Assembly (NCBI GenBank): GCA_023146675.1
Contig: JAGLBQ010000169.1
Span: 1-22,373 of the forward strand
Origin: Cocleimonas sp.
GTDB lineage: Bacteria > Pseudomonadota > Gammaproteobacteria > Thiotrichales > Thiotrichaceae
Direction: 5' to 3'
DNA length: 22,373 bases
Below, piece by piece: positions 7,077-14,419 of the stretch; positions within the stretch are counted from its first letter, which is position 1, and each line of letters starts with the position of its first letter. The notes under the pieces are model-generated. The model was given only the letters and a program-made list of their open reading frames with translations, ran no database searches and was not told where the DNA came from. A program made the position numbers and the translations under genes.

Positions 7077-7519
7077 CAAAAATTTATTTGAATTTGAGCT
7101 ATAGTTCAAAGAGTTGTTACGATAAAGTGTTCATCAAGTAATGCATAAAGATAGCTACTCTTATTTGGAAGATATTTTAGAAATAGTTGTTAGCGAATTA
7201 GCTGGCATATCATGAAATATCCGGGCAATTTCTTCTTATAAACCAATATCTAACTTCATTGAGTGCAATTTCCAAAGGGCTTGTGATAATTTCAAAGCAG
7301 ATCCATTGATCAGAATTCATACTCCATCAATCGTTCTGAAGATATAATACGCCTCTTGTATTCACAATAGAACTTGCTGGTCTATATGCTGAATTAATAA
7401 TAATAAAACAACACCCAAAATCCCGCACCATTGGTCGGTTGAATGAAACTAATGTCAAACGCTTATGTTCTGACTAATTTACATGCAACCACCAACAAAA
7501 AATAAAAATAAAAATAATT
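7077..7519. other. Gene-poor region upstream of the 831-residue secreted protein
   Basis: I see no solid gene here. A 24-codon frame at 7141-7215 (MHKDSYSYLEDILEI and onward) could encode a short helical peptide, but it has no ribosome site. A weak promoter-like pair, TTGCTG at 7374-7379 and an AT-rich -10 near 7397-7403 with a 17-base spacer, could drive the downstream gene. No clear intrinsic terminator follows the MBL-fold gene. Confidence 0.5.
7498..7515 (+). repeat. Three tandem AAAAAT units directly before a start codon
   Basis: Three exact copies of AAAAAT occupy the place where a ribosome-binding site would be expected, ending 4 bases before the ATG at 7520. No purine-rich Shine-Dalgarno element is present. 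The hexamer array could change length by slippage and alter the translation start region. Confidence 0.6.
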
Positions 7520-10015
7520 ATGTCTTATAGAATGATAACCACGCTAGGGTTGGCTTTACTACTTGTAACACAGACTACGATTACATTTTCTGCGGATAAT
7601 AATCGTTCACCACTTGGAATTAATAGTAATGAAGTCATGGACGATGATGCGAGCGTCCCCTTTGTAGATGTTTTTAGAGCTTCGGTTCCTTTTGAAGAGG
7701 CTAGACCTTGGCTAACGAAGGGAAAGATCAAATATGATACTGATGGTTGGCCTGTTTATATCCCTAAGAATGGACAAGTTGGAACACGTTTTATTAATAA
7801 ACTTCCAGCTGGAACAGCTCCTGATGGCTTATATACGGTGCTTTATGAAGGCAGGGGAAAATTAACGTATGGTAATGATGCTAAGCTAGTACGCCGTACT
7901 CCTGGAAAAGATATTGTCTCAATCAAGGCGGGTAAGGATAAAGAATTACGTGGCACCTTAATTATCAATAAAACGGATCCAAATAATCATATTCGTAATA
8001 TTCGCATCCTAATGCCAGGCGGAATTTGTTCTAATAATCCATACAAACGTGTTTACAGCTCGCGTAGTTGCTCAAGAGGAGGATATTTTATGTCTTTTGA
8101 GAAACACCATGCCAGTATTATATTTAATCCTGATTATTTGAACTACATGAAAGACTTTAAAGTCATTCGCTTTATGAATATGGCGGGCATTACCAGAAAT
8201 CCTATTAGTGCATGGAATGAACGTAATACAATGAGCCAGCAAACATGGGGGGGGAAGCCAACCGTACGTGGTGCACCGCTTGAAATAATGGTGGAGCTGG
8301 CTAATCAAACGGGTTCTGATCCTTGGTTTTGTTTACCGCATAAAGCGACTAATGACTATATTTACAAATTCGCTTCCTATGTGCGCAAACATTTGCGTCC
8401 AGGGTTAAAGGTGTATGTCGAATATACCAATGAAGCATGGAATACTATTTTTACTCAGGCACATTATGTTAAAGATAAAGGCGGTGATTTACGTCTTGAT
8501 CCTGATCGTGCTAAGGCAGGTTATAAATACTACTCAATGCGCTCAGTGCAGATTTTCAATATATGGGAGAAAGTTTTTGGCAGCACGCAGCGCATAGTAC
8601 GCGTAATGGGAAGCTGGACTGGCTACACACGCATGTCAGAAATGCTATTAACGTATCGTGATGCCTATAAAAAGACAGATGCACTGGCAATTGGCCCTTA
8701 CTTCTACCCAAAGAAAACAACAGTCAGTCGTTTTAGGTCTGTGAATGATGTTTTTAAAGCGCTATACGATAAAAAAGAAATTTATTCTATTCCAGGCGTC
8801 ATGAAACTCATACGCAAACAAGCAAAGATAGCAAAAGACTTTGGCGTAGATTTAATTGCCTATGAAGGTGGGCAACATCTAGTGGACTGGAAAAGTCGCT
8901 CAATTCATAAAAATCCAACGAAGCTATTCATCCAAGCCAATAGAGACTGGCGTATGGCAAAAGCCTATAAAGACTTTTTCCGCGGATGGAAAAAGGAAGG
9001 TGGTAAACTCTTTGTGAATTTTTCTGCGCCTCGAACCTCGCAATGGTTTGGAAGCTGGGGAACCAAGGAGTATTTGACTCAACCGCTCAATAAAGCACCC
9101 AAACATCGTGCTATTTTACAATTTATCCGATCCAATCGTTGCTGGTGGAAGGGCTGTGCAAGTAGACATATAGCAAGATTGAAAAAACCTTCCGTCAACC
9201 CAGGAAGGGGGGTTTTTGCTAAAGTTAAAAATGGCAAAAAATCAAATTATGCCAAAGCACCTGGTTATAAGAAAAAATCAACGATCGTAGCAAAGAAAAA
9301 AACGGCTACCATAGTAAGAAAAGCACCCGCACCAAAGCGAACTATTAGCAAAGCAAGTGTCAATAGACCTAGAAAAGTTGTAAAACCCACTTATAGACCG
9401 CCTGTTGTTGCTAGGCGTTCACAATCAGCCTATCGTCCAGATGCTGTTATCAAGCGTGATACTCAACCAGGAAAGTGGAATCATCAGTCAGCAATAAAAC
9501 TAAGTAATATAATTGGTGGTGGGTTGCAGGGAAGTAAAGATTTAAGCGCAGTATGGCAGGCAAAATGGGATAATCATTATCTTCATATTCGTGTTGATAC
9601 ATTAGATGATTATTTTGTGCGTGACTCAGTTGCCCCTTGGGGGGATGACTCAATTGAGGTTTATATTGATGCAGATGGTAGTCGAAGAGCATCATTTGAT
9701 GGGAAAAATGACTTTCACTTTATTTTCCGCTGGAAGGACAATAAAGTTAGCCTAAGTAGCAATTCTGCGGGGCATGATAATATGGGAATTAAACAGACAA
9801 TGACGCGCTCTGATAGCGGTATGATACTGGAAGCATCAATACCTTGGCGTTCACTGGGTGTTAGACCATCAAACGGTCATAGATTAGGTATTGATATTCA
9901 AGTTAATGATGATGACAACGGTAGTGATCGTGACACTAAACTAGCATGGCATGCGACAAACGATGATGCGTGGGAAAATCCACAACGATTTGGACGTTTG
10001 ATATTAGGAATTTAA
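7520..10015 (+). CDS. Secreted GH-like barrel protein with basic linker and CBM9-like domain
   Basis: This is an 831-residue exported protein. Residues 1-25 form a Sec signal peptide ending TFSA. Residues about 45-150 form a beta-rich N-terminal region. Residues about 160-545 look like a TIM-barrel glycoside hydrolase of clan GH-A type: RFMNMAGITRNP, VMVELANQTGSDPWFCLPH, VYVEYTNEAWN with Asn304-Glu305 as candidate acid/base, and LIAYEGGQ with Glu449 as candidate nucleophile. Residues 555-646 are an unusually basic linker, with 29 Lys/Arg and one acidic residue. Residues about 655-831 resemble a CBM9-like domain (WDNHYLHIRVDTLDD, DDSIEVYIDADGS, ASIPWRSLGV). Related proteins are often labelled cellulose-binding. 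The substrate is unknown. The start lacks a Shine-Dalgarno sequence; a second ATG at 7532 is possible. An eight-G tract lies at 8247-8254. Confidence 0.82.
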   Translation: MSYRMITTLGLALLLVTQTTITFSADNNRSPLGINSNEVMDDDASVPFVDVFRASVPFEEARPWLTKGKIKYDTDGWPVYIPKNGQVGTRFINKLPAGTAPDGLYTVLYEGRGKLTYGNDAKLVRRTPGKDIVSIKAGKDKELRGTLIINKTDPNNHIRNIRILMPGGICSNNPYKRVYSSRSCSRGGYFMSFEKHHASIIFNPDYLNYMKDFKVIRFMNMAGITRNPISAWNERNTMSQQTWGGKPTVRGAPLEIMVELANQTGSDPWFCLPHKATNDYIYKFASYVRKHLRPGLKVYVEYTNEAWNTIFTQAHYVKDKGGDLRLDPDRAKAGYKYYSMRSVQIFNIWEKVFGSTQRIVRVMGSWTGYTRMSEMLLTYRDAYKKTDALAIGPYFYPKKTTVSRFRSVNDVFKALYDKKEIYSIPGVMKLIRKQAKIAKDFGVDLIAYEGGQHLVDWKSRSIHKNPTKLFIQANRDWRMAKAYKDFFRGWKKEGGKLFVNFSAPRTSQWFGSWGTKEYLTQPLNKAPKHRAILQFIRSNRCWWKGCASRHIARLKKPSVNPGRGVFAKVKNGKKSNYAKAPGYKKKSTIVAKKKTATIVRKAPAPKRTISKASVNRPRKVVKPTYRPPVVARRSQSAYRPDAVIKRDTQPGKWNHQSAIKLSNIIGGGLQGSKDLSAVWQAKWDNHYLHIRVDTLDDYFVRDSVAPWGDDSIEVYIDADGSRRASFDGKNDFHFIFRWKDNKVSLSSNSAGHDNMGIKQTMTRSDSGMILEASIPWRSLGVRPSNGHRLGIDIQVNDDDNGSDRDTKLAWHATNDDAWENPQRFGRLILGI

Positions 10016-10021
10016 TCAAGA

Positions 10022-10047
10022 AGAGGAGATGCTACATAAACTCCTCT
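10022..10047 (+). repeat. 7-bp inverted repeat after the secreted-protein gene
   Basis: AGAGGAG and CTCCTCT form a 7-bp stem around a 12-base loop beginning 6 bases after the stop codon. No T run follows, so it is a weak terminator on its own. It may protect the 3' end of the transcript. Confidence 0.4.
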
Positions 10048-10052
10048 GAGCT

Positions 10053-10074
10053 AATCCCAGCTTAGACTGGGATT
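10053..10074. terminator. Possible bidirectional terminator between convergent genes
   Basis: AATCCCAG and CTGGGATT form a perfect 8-bp stem with a 6-base loop, located between the convergent secreted-protein gene and accA. The T runs on either side are short, so termination may be only partial. Placement between convergent genes supports the call more than the sequence alone. Confidence 0.45.
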
Positions 10075-10164
10075 TAAGCAATACTTTCGTAGCGAGCTTG
10101 AAGACTCACATCCATGATATTATTTCTGCGAATATATCAATAAAATTCGTTACAAGTAGCTTAG

Positions 10165-11118
10165 TTATTCTTCAAATTTTCCTAACGCCATTAACTTCGC
10201 ATAACGCTTTTCTAACAGTTTATTAATACTCAAGGAACGCACTTCTCGTAAGCTTGTTTGTAATGCTTCACGTAACGCATCAGCAAGCGCATCAAAGTCT
10301 CGATGCGCACCCCCTAATGGCTCAGGTACAATACGGTCGATAAGACCATGCTTACTTAAAATCTTAGAAGTAATCCCTAGTGCTTCCGCCGCTTCATCCG
10401 CTTTTCCTGCATCCTTCCATAAAATAGAGGCACAGCCTTCTGGAGAGATAACGGAATAAGTACTGTATTCCAACATCATCACCCTATCAGCAACCCCTAT
10501 AGCAAGTGCACCGCCTGAGCCACCCTCACCAACGATTGTTGCAATAATAGGGGTACGCAACTGCGCCATTTCATATAAATTACGCGCAATCGCTTCACTC
10601 TGCCCACGCTCCTCAGCGCCAACACCAGGATAAGCGCCTGGGGTATCGATAAAGGTAATAACAGGGATATGAAATTTTTCGGCAAGCTTCATTAAACGCA
10701 ATGCTTTGCGGTAACCTTCGGGACGAGGCATACCAAAATTACGTCTGATATTCTCATTGGTATCACGCCCTTTTTGATGCCCAATAATCATAATGGGTTG
10801 GTCATCAAAACGTGCTATACCGCCAACAATTGCCTGATCATCACCATAGTGGCGATCACCATGCAATTCTTGAAAATCAGTACAAAGACGCTCAATCAAA
10901 TCAAAGGTATAAGGACGGGATGGGTGCCTAGCAAGCTGCCCTATTTGTTTGGAAGTAAGCTTGCTAAAAATACTTTTCGTCAGTGCTTTAGCTTTTCCTT
11001 CAAGGCGATCAACTTCTTCGCTTAAATTCACCTCAGAATTACTCACAAAACGTAATTCATCAATTTTTGCTTCTAATTCAGCAATCGGTTGTTCAAAATC
11101 CAGAAAATCTGCACCCAT
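10165..11118 (-). CDS. accA: Acetyl-CoA carboxylase carboxyltransferase subunit alpha
   Basis: AccA pairs with AccD to transfer the carboxyl group from biotin on AccB to acetyl-CoA, giving malonyl-CoA for fatty acid synthesis in the cytoplasm. The 317-residue protein has normal length. Its start FLDFEQPIAELEAKIDEL is nearly the same as in E. coli. Typical segments follow: SRPYTFDLIERL, ELHGDRHYGDDQAIVGGIA, RNFGMPRPEGYRKALRLMK, FIDTPGAYPGVGAEERGQSE, VGEGGSGGALAIG and SVISPEGCASILWKD. The ribosome site AAAGG lies 8 bases before the ATG. The thioredoxin gene ends 41 bases upstream on the same strand, so the two may share a transcript. Confidence 0.98.
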   Translation of the reverse strand: MGADFLDFEQPIAELEAKIDELRFVSNSEVNLSEEVDRLEGKAKALTKSIFSKLTSKQIGQLARHPSRPYTFDLIERLCTDFQELHGDRHYGDDQAIVGGIARFDDQPIMIIGHQKGRDTNENIRRNFGMPRPEGYRKALRLMKLAEKFHIPVITFIDTPGAYPGVGAEERGQSEAIARNLYEMAQLRTPIIATIVGEGGSGGALAIGVADRVMMLEYSTYSVISPEGCASILWKDAGKADEAAEALGITSKILSKHGLIDRIVPEPLGGAHRDFDALADALREALQTSLREVRSLSINKLLEKRYAKLMALGKFEE

Positions 11119-11159
11119 AAAAAAACCTTTAATATTTAACGTATAGAGTTCAGAGAAGT

Positions 11160-11522
11160 TTACTTCTCTTGTTTTGCTATCTCAGCATGCACTTCTTTCA
11201 TATCCAAATCAGCTACTTTAGCAATCACTTCCTTTAGTTGTGTTGCATTCATCATCCCAGGTTGCGAGAACAGTACAACTTGCTCACGAAAGATCATTAG
11301 TGTGGGAATAGAGCGAATCTGAAAATGAGCACCTAGTTCTTGCTCTGCCTCGGTGTCTATTTTACCAAAGACAATATCATCATACTGCTCTGAAACTTCA
11401 TCATAAATGGGTGCAAAAGATTTACAGGGACCACACCACTCTGCCCAAAAATCGACGATAACAATGTCATTTTTATTAATAATATCTTCAAATGTATCCG
11501 CTGTAATATCTACTGTTGCCAC
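11160..11522 (-). CDS. Thioredoxin family protein
   Basis: This 120-residue single-domain thioredoxin has the redox-active site WCGPC (Cys30 and Cys33) after VIVDFWAEW, the cis-proline Pro73 in RSIPTLMIF, and the glycine motif in FSQPGMMNATQL. It lacks a signal peptide, so it acts as a cytoplasmic disulfide reductase. It has about 10 residues more than E. coli TrxA, as a charged C-terminal tail. The start codon is GTG at 11522, with AAAGGA about 8 bases upstream. I give no gene symbol because it could be a thioredoxin paralogue rather than the main TrxA. The accA gene follows on the same strand. Confidence 0.92.
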   Translation of the reverse strand: MATVDITADTFEDIINKNDIVIVDFWAEWCGPCKSFAPIYDEVSEQYDDIVFGKIDTEAEQELGAHFQIRSIPTLMIFREQVVLFSQPGMMNATQLKEVIAKVADLDMKEVHAEIAKQEK

Positions 11523-11648
11523 GATGTATTCCTTTATTGGTTAATCTAAGATTTAAGTATAAATGAGTGAGTGAATATAAGGGGTTGATTATCTAATTAC
11601 AAGGTAAGCAAGGAAGTTTAGACAAACAATTTTTCGCATATCTTTTAA

Positions 11649-12257
11649 TTAACCCGCTCCCCAGCTTGCTTGCAGAGAATGTTCAATGTCTAACTGATCC
11701 AATATACGCGCCACCATAAAATCCACTATTTCAGCTAGTGATACAGGCTTAAAATAAAACCCTGGATTAGCTGGCATAATCACGGCTCCCATGCGACTCA
11801 GTTTTAGCATATTTTCTAAATGAATGTCTGAAAAAGGGGTTTCGCGAATAACCAATATCAACTTTTTTCGTTCTTTTAGGGCAACATCCGCCGCACGTTC
11901 CAGTAAATTTTTACTGCTACCAACTGCAATCGAAGATAATGTCCCTGTGGTACAAGGGCAGACTACCGTTGCATCAGCAACACCTGTGCCACTTGCTATG
12001 GGTGCTAGCCACTGTTCTTTTTCAAAAACGCTGATCTGCCCTGTTTTTGCCTGATATTTCTTAGTAAAAAATACTTCAATCTCAGATGCACGAACAGGTA
12101 ATGCTAAATCTGTTTCCATTTTTATGACAATATGTGCAGGTCGGGAGAGTAATAAATAAATCTGACAGCCTGCTTTTACCAATTCTTCTAATAAGCGCAA
12201 GCCATAAGCAGCACCTGATGCGCCTGTCATTATTAGTGTCACTGTTTTGCTATTCAC
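11649..12257 (-). CDS. ubiX: Flavin prenyltransferase UbiX
   Basis: UbiX joins a dimethylallyl group to FMN to make the prenylated flavin used by the decarboxylase UbiD in ubiquinone synthesis. The 202-residue protein shows the family fold and motifs: TGASGAAYG at residues 11-19, GSGTGVADATVVCPCTTGTLSSIAVGSSKNLLERAADV, and LILVIRETPFSDIHLENMLKLSRMGAVIMPANPGFY. The start is GTG, and it overlaps the TGA of mpl as GTGA, which indicates coupled translation. About 126 bases separate its stop from the thioredoxin gene. No ubiD gene is in the window. Confidence 0.96.
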   Translation of the reverse strand: MNSKTVTLIMTGASGAAYGLRLLEELVKAGCQIYLLLSRPAHIVIKMETDLALPVRASEIEVFFTKKYQAKTGQISVFEKEQWLAPIASGTGVADATVVCPCTTGTLSSIAVGSSKNLLERAADVALKERKKLILVIRETPFSDIHLENMLKLSRMGAVIMPANPGFYFKPVSLAEIVDFMVARILDQLDIEHSLQASWGAG

Positions 12258-13624
12258 GATAATGTTTGCAGACCTTGTAATAATTTATCATGTATTCCGC
12301 CAAAACCTCCATTACTCATGACCAGTAGCTGATCACCTGACACGGCTGTTGTGACGACATCTGCTACCAACTGATCAATATCGCGGTAGAGACTAGCATT
12401 ATTGCCTAATTCATTCAGTAGCCCTTGCATTTCCCAGTCAACATTATCAGGCTGATAGAGAACAACCTGATCCGCAATCGCGAGTGATTTTGCCAGTACC
12501 CCTTGATGTATTCCCATGCGCATCGTATTTGAGCGTGGCTCTAAAATAGCAATAATTTTCTTCTCATCAACATTCGCACGCAAGCCTGCTAACGTCGTTT
12601 TAATTGCGGTGGGATGATGTGCAAAATCATCATAAACACGGATATTATTAACTTCACCACGTAGTTGCATACGCCGCTTAATGCCTTTAAATTCTGCCAA
12701 TGCATCAATCGCATGCTTAATAGGCACACCCACATGGCGTGCTGCTGCAATTGCCGCGAGTGCATTGCTTATATTATGCTTGCCCAGTAAATCCCATTTA
12801 ACAACACCTTGCTTCTCTCCTTCAAATAAGACACAAAATTCACTCCCATCCGCATTGATAGTTTCAATACTCCATGCTGAATCTGCTTTCTCTTCTGATG
12901 AGAATTTCTCTACCTTAGTCCAGCAACCTTTTTCCAATACATCATCAAGGTTTTTTTCTTCTGCGTTAGAAATGACCAGACCTTTACTGGGCACAATACG
13001 CATTAAATGGTGAAATTGGGTTTTAATCGCATCTAGATCAGGGAAAATATCAGCATGATCATACTCAAGATTATTTAAAACCAATGTGTTGGGGTGATAA
13101 TGTACAAACTTGGAGCGCTTATCAAAAAAGGCAGTATCATATTCATCAGCCTCTACTACAAAGAAAGGTGTATCTCCCAAGCGTGCAGAAACCCCAAAAT
13201 TTTCTGGTACACCACCAATCAAAAATCCTGGACTCATTCCCGCATATTCAAGAATCCATGCCAAAATACTGGCAGTTGTAGTCTTGCCATGCGTCCCCGC
13301 TACGGCTAAAACCCAACGGTCTTTTAAGATGTGCTCATACAGCCATTGAGGACCTGAAGTGTAGGATTGATTCTCATTAAGAACATCTTCAATCACCGGC
13401 ATGCCGCGACGCATGAAATTACCGACAACGATCTCATCAGTATCAGCATCTATATTAGTCGTAAGAAAATCCTGCCGTACATCAACTCCTTGCGATGCCA
13501 GCAAAGTACTCATGGGTGGATAGACATTTTTATCAGACCCTGTCACTTCTATACCAGAGTCTTTTGCCAATAAAGCAACCCCCCCCATAAACGTACCACA
13601 GATACCTAAGATATGTATTTTCAT
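12254..13624 (-). CDS. mpl: UDP-MurNAc:L-alanyl-gamma-D-glutamyl-mDAP ligase Mpl
   Basis: Mpl attaches the recycled murein tripeptide directly to UDP-N-acetylmuramate, returning it to peptidoglycan synthesis. The protein is a Mur ligase: N-terminal MKIHILGICGTFMGG and TGSDKNVYPPMSTLL as in E. coli Mpl, the ATP loop AGTHGKTTTAS, the central VVEADEYDTAFFDKRSKF, NNLEYDHADIFPDL, LGKHNISNALAAIAAA and the C-terminal YDDFAHHPTAIKTTL. The family start corresponds to the ATG at 13624, giving 456 residues. A second ATG at 13639 adds five residues and overlaps the mlaA stop as TAATG. Either start is possible: homology favours 13624, coupling favours 13639. An eight-base G tract (coding strand) lies at 13579-13586, over the FMGGV codons. 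Confidence 0.96.
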   Translation of the reverse strand: MKIHILGICGTFMGGVALLAKDSGIEVTGSDKNVYPPMSTLLASQGVDVRQDFLTTNIDADTDEIVVGNFMRRGMPVIEDVLNENQSYTSGPQWLYEHILKDRWVLAVAGTHGKTTTASILAWILEYAGMSPGFLIGGVPENFGVSARLGDTPFFVVEADEYDTAFFDKRSKFVHYHPNTLVLNNLEYDHADIFPDLDAIKTQFHHLMRIVPSKGLVISNAEEKNLDDVLEKGCWTKVEKFSSEEKADSAWSIETINADGSEFCVLFEGEKQGVVKWDLLGKHNISNALAAIAAARHVGVPIKHAIDALAEFKGIKRRMQLRGEVNNIRVYDDFAHHPTAIKTTLAGLRANVDEKKIIAILEPRSNTMRMGIHQGVLAKSLAIADQVVLYQPDNVDWEMQGLLNELGNNASLYRDIDQLVADVVTTAVSGDQLLVMSNGGFGGIHDKLLQGLQTLS

Positions 13625-13638
13625 GTATTTATTAACCA

Positions 13639-14403
13639 TTAATCTAAATCTTCTAGCTCATCAATGAGGCTTTTTTTCTTTTCAATGACCTGTTTATTCA
13701 ACTTTCCATCATTGATCAAGTACTGTCGTTTTTGCAGCCAAACATCGCGTAAACTATTATACTCATCATCCGATAACTCACTCAGCAACGCTTCTGATGA
13801 TAATAAGGCAGCACGTTTATCTGTTTTATCGAGTGCAAAATACGCGAAAGAATTCTCAAAGAAGGCATAAGGACTGGTGATACTATCAACAATGAGACCA
13901 ACACTATCTCTCGCAGTAGAAGGTCCGAACACAGGCAGCATAATATACTCTCCCGATGGCACTCCCCATGTAGCGAGCGTCTGCCCAAAATCCTCATGGT
14001 GTTTTTGCAGTTTCATTTTTGTTGCCACATCAAAAAAACCAGCCAGACCAATACTACTATTGATAAGAAAGCGTCCCGCATCAGAAGCCGCATCTTTGGG
14101 CTTGAATTGTAACAGCGCATTAAGTGCATTAGGAACATCTTCTAGGTTAGAAAATGCATTGCTAATCCCTGTATCTACAAACTCTGGGGTAATTTTTTTA
14201 TATCCCTTGGCTAATGGCTTGAAAATCCCGTTATCGATTGCTTTATTAAACGCATAAGCATCACGATTAAACGCCTGCAAAGCTAAAGATTTCGTTGTGT
14301 GGTTTGTAGATAGTGAATCCCCCGTTAAATCCACACCTTGCGTAGCGCAGGCTTGTAATAACATTGTGACTACAGTAATAAAGATAATTAGTTTTTTATT
14401 CAT
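13639..14403 (-). CDS. mlaA: MlaA (VacJ) outer-membrane lipid asymmetry lipoprotein
   Basis: MlaA sits in the inner leaflet of the outer membrane and passes mislocalised phospholipids to the periplasmic carrier MlaC of the Mla transport system. The 254-residue precursor has a lipoprotein signal with lipobox LQAC, lipidated Cys19. Family segments are FNRDAYAFNKAIDNGIFKPLAKGYKKITP, FSNLEDVPNALNALLQFK, RFLINSSIGLAGFFDVATKMKL, EDFGQTLATWGVPSGEYIMLPVFGPSTARD. The other Mla genes are not in this window. GAGAAAG is the likely ribosome site. The gene lies 16 bases after the GGDEF-EAL gene and its stop overlaps a possible mpl start. Confidence 0.96.
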   Translation of the reverse strand: MNKKLIIFITVVTMLLQACATQGVDLTGDSLSTNHTTKSLALQAFNRDAYAFNKAIDNGIFKPLAKGYKKITPEFVDTGISNAFSNLEDVPNALNALLQFKPKDAASDAGRFLINSSIGLAGFFDVATKMKLQKHHEDFGQTLATWGVPSGEYIMLPVFGPSTARDSVGLIVDSITSPYAFFENSFAYFALDKTDKRAALLSSEALLSELSDDEYNSLRDVWLQKRQYLINDGKLNKQVIEKKKSLIDELEDLD

Positions 14404-14419
14404 TTAACTTTCTCGCTCA

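Noticed and set aside
6024..7108. The 10-mer CTATAGTTCA occurring on both sides of the MBL-fold gene (6024-6033 and 7099-7108)
   Set aside because: A 10-base match in AT-rich DNA is expected by chance and the flanks do not match.
12681..13013. Open frame of 110 codons antisense to mpl
   Set aside because: The opposite strand encodes well-conserved Mpl motifs, so this is a shadow frame.
12248..13639. Possible frameshift or gene damage in mpl because of the eight-base homopolymer
   Set aside because: The frame is intact through all Mur ligase motifs and the length is normal.
13877..14257. Open frame of 126 codons antisense to mlaA
   Set aside because: The opposite strand is clearly MlaA, and the frame has no family features or ribosome site.
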